NCBI RefSeq assembly: GCF_000701505.1
Contig: NZ_JNJB01000001.1
Span: 496,001-560,000, forward strand
Length of the DNA: 64,000 nucleotides
DNA from: Dyadobacter crusticola DSM 16708
GTDB lineage: Bacteria; Bacteroidota; Bacteroidia; Cytophagales; Spirosomataceae
Direction of reading: 5' to 3'
Position 1 is the first letter of the stretch. Every line of letters starts with the position of its first letter. Under the pieces are notes generated by a model. That model was not told the origin of the DNA, did not search any database, and saw nothing but the letters and a program-made list of their open reading frames with translations. This document shows positions 28,931 to 38,382 of the stretch, in pieces. A program made the translations under genes and the position numbers.

Positions 28931-28960
28931 TGTCATGCTGAGCGGAGTCGAAGCATGACA
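28931..28960. repeat. Palindromic intergenic repeat (family A)
   Basis: TGTCATGCT (28931-28939) and AGCATGACA (28952-28960) are perfect inverted arms around GAGCGGAGTCGA. The same core recurs at 33299-33445. It lies between convergent PBP1A and ABC genes, where it may also act as a transcription stop. Confidence 0.8.
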
Positions 28961-28965
28961 ACGTT

Positions 28966-30738
28966 TTAAGCCCCGATCTTCAACACTTCCTTGTACTGCA
29001 TCCGGTACAGGTTCGCGTAAGCTCCTTCTTTTTCCAGCAGCTGCTCGTGGTTTCCTTCCTCTACAATGCGGCCTTTGTCAACTACAATGATCTTATTGGC
29101 TTCCTGAATTGTCGAAAGTCTGTGCGCGATTACGATGGCAGTGCGGCCTTTCATCAGTGTTTCAATGGCGTGCTGGATTAGCTCTTCGGTCTCGCTGTCT
29201 ACCGAGCTGGTTGCCTCGTCGAGAACAATGATCTTTGGTTCGTGAACCATTGCCCGAACAAACGAAATCAGCTGGCGCTGACCAACGGATAGCGTTGCGC
29301 CGCGCTCCATGACATTGTAGCTGTAACCACCCGGCAGCCGCTCAATGAAGTCATGCACACCCACCAGTTTAGCAGCTTCTATTATCTTTTCGTGGGTAAT
29401 CGAAAAGTCTCCGAGACGGATATTGTTTTCAATTGTATCTGAGAAAAGAAAAACATCCTGCAATACGATCCCAATGTACTTGCGAAGCGCATTCAACTCA
29501 TAGTTTTGCACCTCTACTCCATCTACATAAATGCTTCCTTTATTGATATCGTAAAAGCGTGTCAATAAATTGATAATAGAAGATTTACCCGCGCCAGTCG
29601 CACCCACAAGCGCGATTGTTTCACCTTCGTTTACTTTAAAATTTATATCCTTCAAAACGTATTCTTCCTCATTGTAGGCGAACCAGACATCTTTGAATTC
29701 GACATTGCCTTTTATCATCGGAGGATCGTAGGTGCCTTCGTTGGAGGTGTACTCGTCGCTATCGAGTACTTTCAGAATACGATCCGTACTCACGATACCC
29801 ATTTGTAAAGTATTGAAACGGTCTGCGAGCTGACGAATGGGGCGAAAGAAAAGGTTGATAAACATTACAAATGCGGTAACGGTACCAAATGTCACTTCAC
29901 TATCGAGTATCTGTTTTGACCCGTACCAAACTACCAGCCCCGTACCTGCGGCGGCGATCACATCAGCCACCGGGAAGTAAATGGAGTAATAAAGAATAGA
30001 CCGGATATTCGCATTGCGGTGCACTTTATTGATCTCCCTGAATTTTTTATACTCAATATCCTCGCTGCTGAAAATCTGCACAATGCCCATTCCTGTCAAA
30101 TGTTCCTGTACAAACGAGTTCAGGTTTGAAACCGCGGCGCGCACCTCATTGAATGAATCCTTGATCTTTTCCTTGAATATATAGGTACAAATCAGCATCA
30201 GCGGGATCATCGACAAGCTGATGATCGACAGTTTCCAATCGGTATAAAACATCACAGCAATGATCAGTATCAATTGCAGGATATCTCCGGCAATGGCCGC
30301 CATTCCGTCACTGAATACATTGGAAAGCGTCTCAACATCTGAAATAGTACGAGTAACGAGCCGGCCAATCGGGGTGTTGTCAAAAAACTTTAATCTTAAA
30401 CCAATGATCTTCTGATAAAGCTGCACCCGGATATCACGGATGATGAACTGCCCCAGCCAGCCCGACATATAAGTATTCCAGAACTGAGCAACACCTTGAA
30501 AAAGAGTGACTACCACCATCACGATCAGCATGATTGTCAGCTGCTGAAAATCGCCATTTGCAATGGGCGTATCAATAGTATACTTGATGAGCAGCGGCGT
30601 GAGAGGAGCTAGTAACGCATTGAGCAAGATGATCCCGATCAATAAATAAAACTGGCGCTGGTAAGGGCGAACGAATGCATATAGACGTCTTAACGTAGGA
30701 AGATCGAATATCTGGCCGCTCTTGGTTTCCTGGTTCAC
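28966..30738 (-). CDS. ABC exporter, fused membrane and ATPase domains (MsbA/multidrug type)
   Basis: 590 aa; starts with GTG at 30738. Six membrane segments lie in residues about 30-320 (for example FYLLIGIILLNALLAPLTPLLI, LTIMLIVMVVVTLFQGV). The ATPase domain has Walker A GATGAGKSS (about 378), signature LSVGQRQL (about 479) and Walker B IIVLDEATSSVD. Homodimeric exporter of lipids or drugs. One feature is that the signature is LSVGQ rather than LSGGQ, common in this Bacteroidota subfamily. Convergent with PBP1A, divergent from the AraC gene. Confidence 0.93.
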   Translation of the reverse strand: MNQETKSGQIFDLPTLRRLYAFVRPYQRQFYLLIGIILLNALLAPLTPLLIKYTIDTPIANGDFQQLTIMLIVMVVVTLFQGVAQFWNTYMSGWLGQFIIRDIRVQLYQKIIGLRLKFFDNTPIGRLVTRTISDVETLSNVFSDGMAAIAGDILQLILIIAVMFYTDWKLSIISLSMIPLMLICTYIFKEKIKDSFNEVRAAVSNLNSFVQEHLTGMGIVQIFSSEDIEYKKFREINKVHRNANIRSILYYSIYFPVADVIAAAGTGLVVWYGSKQILDSEVTFGTVTAFVMFINLFFRPIRQLADRFNTLQMGIVSTDRILKVLDSDEYTSNEGTYDPPMIKGNVEFKDVWFAYNEEEYVLKDINFKVNEGETIALVGATGAGKSSIINLLTRFYDINKGSIYVDGVEVQNYELNALRKYIGIVLQDVFLFSDTIENNIRLGDFSITHEKIIEAAKLVGVHDFIERLPGGYSYNVMERGATLSVGQRQLISFVRAMVHEPKIIVLDEATSSVDSETEELIQHAIETLMKGRTAIVIAHRLSTIQEANKIIVVDKGRIVEEGNHEQLLEKEGAYANLYRMQYKEVLKIGA

Positions 30739-30881
30739 CTTGAAATTAAATTGTTGTGGTTGTCAATGACCAACAAAGTAAATTATAAAAATGTCACCAA
30801 CGACTTCAAAAAACTGCCTCTGCTGGTAGTTTTAATGATCCTGCGGCTTTGGAAAGATTGTAGCAACTGAAAAAGTAGATT

Positions 30882-31808
30882 ATGATTCCCGTGTCAGACG
30901 CAATACCGGTTCACTCCCTGCCGAAAACACCCAGTCAGGTTTCTGCATTGAAAATATTCCGGTTTAAAAACAGCATTGAGATCAATAGGGAGCTCTCCAT
31001 TCCGCTCCCGATCACGCCTTTACCCACCGACACGCCCCACAGGCACACTTACTATGAAATACTGTTTGTAGAAGAAGGCCAGGGATTTCACGAGATTGAT
31101 TTTCGTTCTTATCCCGTGCTCGGTGCGGGACTGCATTTTCTTACGCCGGGGCAGGTGCATTTGCTTACATTTTCCAACTCCTTCCAAGGCTTTATAGTTG
31201 CTTTCTCGGAGGACTTTTACAACTTCTATAATCCCGTCGGTCAGCCGCTTTCCCAGTTTACATTCTTTCAGCCAACCCGCCGCCAGCCCATTATCACGCT
31301 ATCAGAATCTGAGAAGCGCTATTTCCATAATATTTTGGAAAACATGGTTTCCGATCACCTGAGCAACGAAGCAGACCAGGCGCTGATTGGCAGGTACCTG
31401 GGTGTTTTTTTACAAAAATGCGCGCTACTAAGTCACCAGAATGCGCAGCCGGAAGAGTCAGCAACACAGCCGATACCGGAACTGGTTGGCCGATTTCAGG
31501 AAATGGTAGAGAAGAATTTTCTGCAGATGCATGAAGTACAGCAATATGCCAATGCACTTTCAGTCTCTCCCGATTATTTGAGTAAAATCATCAAAAAATA
31601 CCTGGGTACTCCATCCCAGGAATATATCCTCGACAAATTGCTGCTCGAAGCGAAGAGACTACTTGTTTTTACCGGACTGAGCAGCAAAGAGATAGCCTAT
31701 CACATTCACCTCGACGATCCCTCCTACTTCAGCCGGATCTTTAAAAAGAAAACAGGTTTAACACCCAACGAATACCGCGAGCAAGTTCGGAAAAGTACCA
31801 TCCATTAG
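30882..31808 (+). CDS. AraC-family transcriptional regulator
   Basis: 308 aa. N-terminal cupin-like ligand-binding region (HRHTYYEILFVEEGQGFHEIDFRSYPVLGAGLHFLTPGQVH; the HTYYEI and LTPGQVH parts are diagnostic) and a C-terminal double helix-turn-helix (NALSVSPDYLSKIIKKYLG ... GLSSKEIAYHIHLDDPSYFSRIFKKKTGLTPNEYR). It stands just before the GH88-like catabolic operon on the same strand and is the likely local activator; this is inference from position. Confidence 0.93.
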   Translation: MIPVSDAIPVHSLPKTPSQVSALKIFRFKNSIEINRELSIPLPITPLPTDTPHRHTYYEILFVEEGQGFHEIDFRSYPVLGAGLHFLTPGQVHLLTFSNSFQGFIVAFSEDFYNFYNPVGQPLSQFTFFQPTRRQPIITLSESEKRYFHNILENMVSDHLSNEADQALIGRYLGVFLQKCALLSHQNAQPEESATQPIPELVGRFQEMVEKNFLQMHEVQQYANALSVSPDYLSKIIKKYLGTPSQEYILDKLLLEAKRLLVFTGLSSKEIAYHIHLDDPSYFSRIFKKKTGLTPNEYREQVRKSTIH

Positions 31809-31820
31809 CCGATTTGTACC

Positions 31821-31851
31821 TTGATCAGGTTTTTTGGCCATTATATCTTTG
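31821..31851 (+). promoter_or_regulatory. Promoter of the GH88-like operon (TTG-N20-TATCTTTG)
   Basis: TTG at 31821-31823, 20-bp spacer, and TATCTTTG (perfect TAnnTTTG) at 31844-31851. It predicts a leader of about 40 nt to the ATG at 31896. This is the cleanest Bacteroidota-type promoter in the window. Confidence 0.7.
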
Positions 31852-31895
31852 TATTATCCTATAAATAAAATACTAAATAATACTATCAGGATACT

Positions 31896-33278
31896 ATGCA
31901 GATCAGGAACGACCTTACCGCCGCATCACTTCAATCCAAACTCGATCGACTCTGGCAGGTTTCCGCCGAGAAAATCAACCTGATTAACAGGGAGTATGAT
32001 AACTCGAAAGGCACGCCGGTATTTACGGTAAATGGTAAATACACGCTGAGAGGCTGGACAGAATGGACGCAAGGATTTCAGTACGGGGCTGAGGTTTTAC
32101 AGTTCGACGCAACCGGCGACACTGCTTTCCTCGATGCAGCGAAGAAGAAGACAGTCGGATTTATGGCATCCCACGTGGGCCACTTCGGTGTCCATGACCA
32201 TGGATTTAACAATGTAAGTACCTACGGCAACTTGTTGAGATTGATGAATGAGGGGCGCATTGAAGAAAATGAATGGGAGCGCAATTTTTATGAGATTGCC
32301 CTAAAAATATCGGGGGCTGTCCAGGCTCGCCGCTGGACCAATACCAAAAACGGTCAGGGATTTATTCACTCATTTAATGGTCCGCATTCTCTTTTTGTAG
32401 ATACTATCCGCTCGGTTCGCGCATTGATGGTTTCGCATTTAATGGGACATAGTTTAATGGGTGAAAATGATGTAAAAACCAGTCTGCTGGAACGTGGCAC
32501 ATTGCATTCCATTGCTACCGCCAACTATTCCGTTTACTACGGCGAAGGCCGGGACAGCTACGATCTATGGGGTCGCACGGCACATGAAAGTGTTTTTAAT
32601 ACAAACGATGGTAACTACCGCTGCCCGAATTCACAGCAAGGTTTTTCCGGATTTACAACCTGGACCCGCGGCCTGGCCTGGGCAATGCTCGGCTTCGCCG
32701 AACAGCTGGAATCCCTTTCCAGCTTCGCAGACGAAGAACTTGCCGCAATGGGCGGCAGAGTAGAAATTGAAGGAATATACCTCAAAGCTGCCAAAGCTAC
32801 CTGCGACTTCTACATTGAAAATACTGCCGCAGACGGAATTCCCTACTGGGACACAGGCGCTCCGCAGCTGCACAAATTGGGCGACTACACGAGCCGTACT
32901 TCTGATCCTTACAATGCATTTGAACCAATCGACAGCTCAGCCGCCGCTATCGGGGCGCAGGGTTTGTTAAGGTTGGGTAAATATTTAGAGGGTAAAGGTG
33001 AAAATGAGAATGGCAAAAAATACTGGCAAGCCGGTCTGACTGCATTGGATTCACTATTTGCAGAACCCTATCTGTCAACAGATCCGACGCACCAGGGATT
33101 GATCCTGCATTCGATCTACCACCGGCCAAATGGCTGGGATAATATACCTACCGGGCAGAAAATCCCGAATAACGAATCCAGCATGTGGGGCGATTACCAC
33201 GCGAGGGAAGTAGCGCTCTACCTGGACAGAGTTAATAAAGGATTGCCGTATTATACTTATCTGGGGGCTGTGAGGTAA
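31896..33278 (+). CDS. GH88/GH105-like unsaturated glucuronyl hydrolase
   Basis: 460 aa, no signal peptide, so cytoplasmic. The (alpha/alpha)6 family features are GHFGVHDHGFNNVSTYGN (Asp101 equals the catalytic-type Asp of HDxGF), SLFVDTIRSVRAL (Asp169 equals the second conserved Asp), TTWTRGLAWAMLGFAE and a C-terminal NNESSMWGDYHAREVALYL. GH88 enzymes hydrate unsaturated uronic residues at the non-reducing end of oligosaccharides made by polysaccharide lyases. The first gene of a five-gene operon running to the MFS gene. It is longer than classical UGL (about 380 aa) and may have a different specificity. Confidence 0.82.
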   Translation: MQIRNDLTAASLQSKLDRLWQVSAEKINLINREYDNSKGTPVFTVNGKYTLRGWTEWTQGFQYGAEVLQFDATGDTAFLDAAKKKTVGFMASHVGHFGVHDHGFNNVSTYGNLLRLMNEGRIEENEWERNFYEIALKISGAVQARRWTNTKNGQGFIHSFNGPHSLFVDTIRSVRALMVSHLMGHSLMGENDVKTSLLERGTLHSIATANYSVYYGEGRDSYDLWGRTAHESVFNTNDGNYRCPNSQQGFSGFTTWTRGLAWAMLGFAEQLESLSSFADEELAAMGGRVEIEGIYLKAAKATCDFYIENTAADGIPYWDTGAPQLHKLGDYTSRTSDPYNAFEPIDSSAAAIGAQGLLRLGKYLEGKGENENGKKYWQAGLTALDSLFAEPYLSTDPTHQGLILHSIYHRPNGWDNIPTGQKIPNNESSMWGDYHAREVALYLDRVNKGLPYYTYLGAVR

Positions 33279-33298
33279 AGTATTTTCTGCATCTTTCC

Positions 33299-33445
33299 TT
33301 GTCACCCTGAGCGGACCGGGCCGCCGGGCGGTCGAAGGGACATGCAGGATGCTTTTGTGCACGTCCCTTCGACTGCGCTCAGGGTGACAAAAGAAGAAGT
33401 TACTATCGAAGGACTTGTCATGCTGAGCGCAGTCGAAGCAACATG
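33299..33445. repeat. Three further copies of palindromic repeat family A
   Basis: Copy 1 (+, 33301-33341) and copy 2 (-, 33363-33388) form a large inverted repeat: GTCACCCTGAGCG (33301-33313) with CGCTCAGGGTGAC (33376-33388), and GTCGAAGGGAC (33331-33341) with GTCCCTTCGAC (33363-33373). Copy 3 is at 33417-33445 (TGTCATGCTGAGCGCAGTCG...). The cluster sits inside the operon between the hydrolase and isomerase genes. Confidence 0.88.
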
Positions 33446-33478
33446 TACAAACGCATTCATTAAAACAAAAACAAAACC

Positions 33479-34303
33479 TTGGGAAATATAACACTCGATC
33501 GTTGCTGCATTCATACCATTAGTACCAAGCCCTGGGAGCTTTCTGAGGCGGTGGAAAAGTATGCGGCGGCGGGGGTCAAAGGAATAAGCGTCTGGCAGAG
33601 TTCAATAGAACGGATCGGCCCTCACCATGCCGGAGAGCTGATCCGATCTGCCGGGCTTGAAATTGTGTCGTACGTCCGCGGCGGGTTTTTCCCGCACACC
33701 AGCAGCGCGGGCCGCGCGCAGGCGATTGACCATAATAAGAAATTACTGGAAGAAGCCGCTGCACTGGGCGCGCCGATGATCGTGCTCGTTTGCGGCGCTT
33801 CACCCGATCAGTCGCTCGAAAAATCGCGTGAGCAGATCAAAGAAGGTATCCAGGCGATATTGCCGCTTGCCGAAAAACTGAATGTGAAACTCGCTATCGA
33901 ACCGCTGCATCCCATGTATGCGGCCGACCGCTCGGCGATTAACACACTGGCACAGGCAAATGACCTCGCAGAGTATTTCAACTCACCTTTTGTAGGAGTT
34001 GCGGTAGACGTTTACCATTTGTGGTGGGACGGTGATCTTGAAAAAGAAATAGCCCGCTGCGGCGCAAAGGGAAATTTGTTTGCCTACCACGTCTGCGACT
34101 GGAAAGTCAACACCATTGACCTCCTCAACGACCGCGGGTTAATGGGCGAAGGCTGCATTGACCTGAAAAAAATCAGGACCTGGGTCGAAGCAACGGGCTT
34201 TAATGGATTTTGCGAAGTAGAAATATTTTCAAACATCCATTGGGCCAAAGACCAGAACATCTTCCTCAAAGAAATCACAGACGCCTTTCTAAAAACAGTA
34301 TAA
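33479..34303 (+). CDS. Sugar phosphate isomerase/epimerase (xylose isomerase-like TIM barrel)
   Basis: 274 aa. The only usable start is TTG at 33479: the frame is closed by TAA at 33461 and the next Met is about 95 residues in, past conserved sequence (LDRCCIHTISTKPW). TIM-barrel motifs: EAVEKYAAAGVKGISVW, then AIEPLHPMYAADRSAINTLAQAN with Glu/His metal ligands, VAVDVYHLWWDGDLEKEI and a C-terminal CEVEIFSN. Probably an isomerase or epimerase acting on the product of the upstream hydrolase. It is preceded by a repeat cluster, which may alter its translation. Confidence 0.88.
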   Translation: MGNITLDRCCIHTISTKPWELSEAVEKYAAAGVKGISVWQSSIERIGPHHAGELIRSAGLEIVSYVRGGFFPHTSSAGRAQAIDHNKKLLEEAAALGAPMIVLVCGASPDQSLEKSREQIKEGIQAILPLAEKLNVKLAIEPLHPMYAADRSAINTLAQANDLAEYFNSPFVGVAVDVYHLWWDGDLEKEIARCGAKGNLFAYHVCDWKVNTIDLLNDRGLMGEGCIDLKKIRTWVEATGFNGFCEVEIFSNIHWAKDQNIFLKEITDAFLKTV

Positions 34304-34344
34304 AAAAATAATCGCTAACTGCTAAATAGCTAACAGCCAACACA

Positions 34345-35490
34345 ATGACTACACATAACATTGGTATTATCATGAACGGCGTGACGGGCCGCATGGGAAC
34401 GAACCAGCATTTGCTGCGCTCGATCAAGGCGATCAGGGAACAAGGTGGTGTAAAAATTTCGGCGGAAGAAGTGATCATGCCGGACCCTATTCTCGTGGGC
34501 AGGAATGAATCAAAATTGCAGGCACTCTGCAAGCAATCGGGTGTAGAAAAATATACGACAGACCTCGATTCTGTGATGTCCGACCCGAATTACCAGATCT
34601 ATTTTGACGCGCAGGTAACCGGTCGCCGCGCTGCTGCTGTGAAAAAAGCGATTTTGGCCGGAAAGCATATTTATTGTGAAAAACCAACCGGTACCACCAC
34701 CGAGGAAGCATTGGAACTTTACGAACTGGCAACTGCCGCCGGCTTGAAAAATGGTGTGGTACAGGACAAGCTCTGGCTGCCGGGCATGCTGAAATTGAAG
34801 CGACTAATGGAAAATGGTTTCTTCGGAAAAATCCTTTCTGTTCGGGGTGAATTTGGCTACTGGGTTTTCGAAGGGCACAGTATCCCGGCTCAGCGGCCTT
34901 CCTGGAATTATCGTAAGGAAGATGATGGCGGCATTATCGTAGATATGCTCTGCCACTGGCGCTATGTGCTGGATAATCTTTTCGGCAAAGTAAAAGCAGT
35001 TTCCTGCCTTGGCGCTACCCACATACCCGAGCGCATCGACGAAAACGGAAATCCTTATAAAGCCACCGCCGACGATTCCTGCTATGCCACTTTTGAGCTG
35101 GAAGGCGATGTGATCGCACATTTCAATTCTTCTTGGACAGTACGCGTGCGCCGCGATGATCTTTTGACTTTGCAGGTGGACGGAACGCATGGATCAGCCG
35201 TGGCCGGCTTGCGTGACTGCTACATTCAGCATTACGGAAATACGCCTAAGCCAGTATGGAACCCCGACATTCCACAGCCGATCCCATTCTTTGAAGGTTG
35301 GGCAAAAGTGCCTGAGCAGGAGCTTTTCGACAATGCATTCAAAGCACAATGGGAGCTATTCTTGAAACACATTGTAAAAGACACCCCGTTCCCCTGGGAT
35401 TTGAAGGCGGGCGCGCGTGGTGTACAATTGGCGGAAAAAGGTTTGGAAAGCTGGGCAAAACGCGCCTGGGTTGATATTGAGGAACTATGA
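34345..35490 (+). CDS. Gfo/Idh/MocA-family NAD(P)-dependent oxidoreductase
   Basis: 381 aa, cytoplasmic. Rossmann N-terminus ([13 protein letters not shown], an unusual GxxGRMG rather than the classical GxGxxG), then [13 protein letters not shown] (catalytic Lys of the EKP motif) and a substrate domain with [22 protein letters not shown] (His in the active site). It overlaps the following SDR gene by 4 bp (ATGA), so translational coupling is likely. Two dehydrogenases in a row suggest a redox epimerisation or ketose route for the sugar freed by the GH88-like enzyme; that is inference. Confidence 0.9.
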   Translation: MTTHNIGIIMNGVTGRMGTNQHLLRSIKAIREQGGVKISAEEVIMPDPILVGRNESKLQALCKQSGVEKYTTDLDSVMSDPNYQIYFDAQVTGRRAAAVKKAILAGKHIYCEKPTGTTTEEALELYELATAAGLKNGVVQDKLWLPGMLKLKRLMENGFFGKILSVRGEFGYWVFEGHSIPAQRPSWNYRKEDDGGIIVDMLCHWRYVLDNLFGKVKAVSCLGATHIPERIDENGNPYKATADDSCYATFELEGDVIAHFNSSWTVRVRRDDLLTLQVDGTHGSAVAGLRDCYIQHYGNTPKPVWNPDIPQPIPFFEGWAKVPEQELFDNAFKAQWELFLKHIVKDTPFPWDLKAGARGVQLAEKGLESWAKRAWVDIEEL

Positions 35491-36257
35491 AAAAGACCGC
35501 TCTGATCACAGGAGGAAGTCGCGGAATCGGTTTCGGTATTGCAAAAGCACTGGCGAAAGAAGGTTACAACCTCGCGATCAATGGTGTGCGCGGTGAAGAG
35601 AGCGTGACCGAAGCGTTAGAAGAATTGAAAGCACTCGGCGCAGAGGTGGTTTACTGCCAGGGAAGTATCGCTTCCGCCGCTGATCGCGAAGCAATTATTG
35701 AAAAAGCTTATGCTGTTTTAGGGGAGATCAATGTGTTGGTCAATAATGCAGGAATCGCACCCCGCGTGCGACTCGACATTCTTGAAACTACCGTTGAGAA
35801 CTACGAGGAAGTAATGACCACCAATTTGCAGGGACCGTTTTTCTTTACCCAGGCGGTTGCAAAAAGAATGGCACATACGAAGCAGAATAACCATGCATTT
35901 GAAGCGACGATCATTTTTGTCACCTCCATTTCGGCGACAGTAGCTTCTGTAAACCGGGGAGAGTATTGTGTTTCAAAAGCGGGACTGGCGATGACGAACC
36001 TACTTTTTGCAGTAAGAATGGCCGAGTTCAATATTCCCGTTTTCGAGATCCGCCCCGGCATTATCTCGACTGACATGACATCCAAAGTCCAGGAAAAATA
36101 TGATAACCTGTTCCAAAGCGGCATTGCATTGCAGCCACGCTGGGGCACGCCCGACGATGTCGGCAAAGCCGTAGCCTCCCTCACCAGAGGCGACTTCCCC
36201 TACTCCACCGGCCAGGTGATTGGTGTAGATGGGGGGATGTTGATTGATAGATTATAG
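35487..36257 (+). CDS. Short-chain dehydrogenase/reductase (3-ketoacyl-ACP reductase-like)
   Basis: 256 aa. Cofactor motif [12 protein letters not shown] (residues 8-19), NNAG at about 88-91, catalytic Ser in TSISATVA and YCVSKAG (Tyr-x-x-x-Lys). C-terminal [10 protein letters not shown] is typical. Annotation pipelines usually call such proteins FabG-like, but the operon points to a sugar substrate. The ATG overlaps the stop of the oxidoreductase gene. Confidence 0.92.
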   Translation: MKKTALITGGSRGIGFGIAKALAKEGYNLAINGVRGEESVTEALEELKALGAEVVYCQGSIASAADREAIIEKAYAVLGEINVLVNNAGIAPRVRLDILETTVENYEEVMTTNLQGPFFFTQAVAKRMAHTKQNNHAFEATIIFVTSISATVASVNRGEYCVSKAGLAMTNLLFAVRMAEFNIPVFEIRPGIISTDMTSKVQEKYDNLFQSGIALQPRWGTPDDVGKAVASLTRGDFPYSTGQVIGVDGGMLIDRL

Positions 36258-36390
36258 CTGTCAGCTGTCGGCAATCGGCTGTCAGCTTTATTGTCTTGAA
36301 TTGATGAATGAAATTCAAAAAGGCCGACTGCTGACGGCCGAAAGCCGAAGTAAAACAAAAACCCGACTGCCGAAAGCCGACAGCCGAAGT
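36258..36390. repeat. Palindromic intergenic repeat cluster (family B)
   Basis: Several related units: GCTGTCAGCTGTCGGCAATCGG at about 36259-36280, GACGGCCGAAAGCCGAAG at about 36333-36350, and a 23-bp unit at 36368-36390 (TGCCGAAAGCCGACAGCCGA...). The last is the exact reverse complement of 48898-48920. The arms pair across the gap to form a long hairpin between SDR and MFS genes. Confidence 0.85.
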
Positions 36391-36404
36391 AAACAAACTG
36401 TTCC

Positions 36405-37646
36405 ATGTCCGAACTTCCTACTTCCCGTCCTTCTCTTTTATCGCAATTAATGCAGGTGCCGGTTATTGTGGCGGCGCTGGGTTACCTGGTCGACATGTAC
36501 GATCTGTTTTTGTTCAGTGTCGTGCGCGTACCAAGTTTAAAAGCGCTTAATGTGCCGGAAGACCAGCTGCTCACGGAAGGTATCAGTTTATTGAACTACC
36601 AAATGGCGGGAATGCTGATCGGTGGCGTTTTGTGGGGTGTTATTGCTGATAAGAAAGGTCGCCTTTCAGTGCTTTTTGGCTCCATTATCATGTATTCTCT
36701 GGCTAATATCGGGAATGGTTTTGTGACCTCACTTGATCAATATGCGGTATTGCGCTTCATAGCAGGAGTGGGTTTGGCGGGTGAGCTGGGGGCCGGAATT
36801 ACGCTGGTAACCGAGGTTTTGCCAAAAGAAATAAGGGGTTATGGAACTACGCTGGTGGCAACTTTGGGTGTGCTGGGGGCTATTCTGGCTTATTTTGTGG
36901 CAGATCTTTTCGCGTGGCGGATATCTTACTTTGTTGGGGGCGGAATGGGCTTGCTCCTATTGGTGCTCAGGTTCAACGTTTTTGAATCGGGGATGTTCAA
37001 ACACGTGAAGGAAAAGTCAGTCGACCGGGGGAATATTATGATGATACTGACCAATGGAAAACGGTTTGGTAAATATATGATGGCAATCCTCGTGGGCCTG
37101 CCGATCTGGTTTGTGGTTGGTATCCTGATCACGTTTTCACCTGAATTCGGAGCTGCCAAAGGTATTATAGATATCAATGCCGGGAAAGCGGTTATGATCG
37201 CATTCTCCGGACAAGTCGGCGGGGATATTGTCAGCGGGTTATTGAGTCAATATTTAAAAAGCAGAAAAAAGGTAATCAGGCTGTTTATCCTGCTTTCGCT
37301 GGCCATGGTAGTCGGGTATTTGATGATCCCGATGACGGATCTGTTCTCTTTTTATCTGATGTGCGCATTGCTGGGCTTTTGCAATGGATACTGGACTTTA
37401 TTTATCACGATTGCAGCCGAGCTTTTCGGAACAAACCTGCGGGCAACTGTCGCCACAACCGTTCCCAACTTTGTACGGGGCGCTACAATTCCGCTGGCGG
37501 CGTTATTCGTGAGCTTCAAACCCGACCTGGGTGTGATTCAAAGTGGGTTGGTAATTGGAGTAGCAACTTCGGCTGTGGCTCTGCTGGCTTTGTATTATCT
37601 CGAAGAAACTTTTACGAAAGACATGGATTTTGTTGAAAAGGAATAG
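36405..37646 (+). CDS. MFS transporter
   Basis: 413 aa with 12 likely membrane segments. MFS signature between TM2 and TM3 is GVLWGVIADKKGRLSVLFGS (DxxGR). TM4/5 region FIAGVGLAGELGAGITLVTEVLPKEIRG carries the conserved R-x-G-G-like motif of the sugar/aromatic acid-proton symporter branch. As last gene of the operon it probably imports the substrate or an intermediate across the inner membrane. Confidence 0.92.
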   Translation: MSELPTSRPSLLSQLMQVPVIVAALGYLVDMYDLFLFSVVRVPSLKALNVPEDQLLTEGISLLNYQMAGMLIGGVLWGVIADKKGRLSVLFGSIIMYSLANIGNGFVTSLDQYAVLRFIAGVGLAGELGAGITLVTEVLPKEIRGYGTTLVATLGVLGAILAYFVADLFAWRISYFVGGGMGLLLLVLRFNVFESGMFKHVKEKSVDRGNIMMILTNGKRFGKYMMAILVGLPIWFVVGILITFSPEFGAAKGIIDINAGKAVMIAFSGQVGGDIVSGLLSQYLKSRKKVIRLFILLSLAMVVGYLMIPMTDLFSFYLMCALLGFCNGYWTLFITIAAELFGTNLRATVATTVPNFVRGATIPLAALFVSFKPDLGVIQSGLVIGVATSAVALLALYYLEETFTKDMDFVEKE

Positions 37647-37672
37647 TTCCAGGTCTTATCGTCTTTACCAGG

Positions 37673-37708
37673 AAATGGCTGTCTGCATTGCGGGCAGCCA
37701 TTTTTTTT
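37673..37708 (+). terminator. Terminator of the GH88-like operon
   Basis: AATGGCTGTC pairs with GGGCAGCCATT around TGCATTGC, followed by eight T residues. Confidence 0.9.
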
Positions 37709-37948
37709 AACAGTTATTAACATTCCACTATGCAACTTTCACCTTCATACGCCCATCATTAGACCGAATTTGAGTCCACCACATCAAAACATTTAATTGC
37801 TCATGAAAGATATCCGCCGCTCATTTACTTAGACCACCATTCCTGTACTTTGCAATACATAGTACTGGGTTTTACACCACCTTTGTTATGTCCTCAGGGA
37901 CAAAAAAGAAAAACAAATCAAAACAACAGCCATAAACATAAATTAGCC
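37709..37948. other. Leader/intergenic region before the small secreted-protein gene
   Basis: After the operon terminator about 240 bp remain without a gene. The last 50 bases before the ATG are very A-rich, typical of efficient Bacteroidota ribosome loading. An in-frame ATG at 37850 gives a 33-residue leader before the signal peptide and is rejected. No clear TAnnTTTG was seen. Confidence 0.4.
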
Positions 37949-38326
37949 ATGAAAACTTCAATCAAAATTTTCGCATTAGCATTTGCATTCGTAGCAACTA
38001 CTTTCACTGCCAACGCAGAGGACAAAGACGCTAAGAAAGCTGTGTTGGGAACAGGTATTTACCCAACTAAATCAGGTAAGATCAATGTGCTGGTCGACAA
38101 ATCTAATGCAGAATCAAGCACTACGTTGTTGCTTAAAAACGAAAGTGGCGACGTTGTTTACCGCGAGACAGTTGGTAAAGGACAACAGAAATTCGGCCGT
38201 ACCTTAAATCTGGACAACATGGAAGCTGGCCAGTACAAGCTGGACGTGATCAGCGGAAGTGAGGTTCAATCTAAAACTTTCCAGCTGTCAGAACAAAAAG
38301 TGGAACGCATCGTCACCGTCAAATAA
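37949..38326 (+). CDS. Small secreted protein of unknown function (predicted beta-sandwich)
   Basis: 125 aa from ATG 37949. Signal peptide MKTSIKIFALAFAFVATTFTANA is clear. The mature part alternates strands (GKINVLVDKSNAESSTTLLLKNESGDVVYRETVGKGQQKFGRTLNLDNMEAGQYKLDVISG, seen as KINVLV, TTLLLKN, VVYRE, YKLDVI), resembling FlgD-Ig-like or T9SS C-terminal-type Ig modules but not matching a known family for me. The good terminator, A-rich leader and codon use suggest high expression. Probably periplasmic. Confidence 0.8.
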   Translation: MKTSIKIFALAFAFVATTFTANAEDKDAKKAVLGTGIYPTKSGKINVLVDKSNAESSTTLLLKNESGDVVYRETVGKGQQKFGRTLNLDNMEAGQYKLDVISGSEVQSKTFQLSEQKVERIVTVK

Positions 38327-38348
38327 TTTACTTTTTAAGATTCAGATC

Positions 38349-38382
38349 AAGCTCCCGGGGTTCGCCTCGGGAGCTTTTTTTT
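38349..38382 (+). terminator. Terminator after the small secreted protein
   Basis: AAGCTCCCGGGG pairs with CCTCGGGAGCTT around TTCG, followed by a run of T residues. A strong GC-rich stem with a tetraloop. Confidence 0.93.

Noticed and set aside
37850..37948. Upstream ATG of the small secreted protein
   Set aside because: It would put 33 polar residues before a perfect signal peptide.
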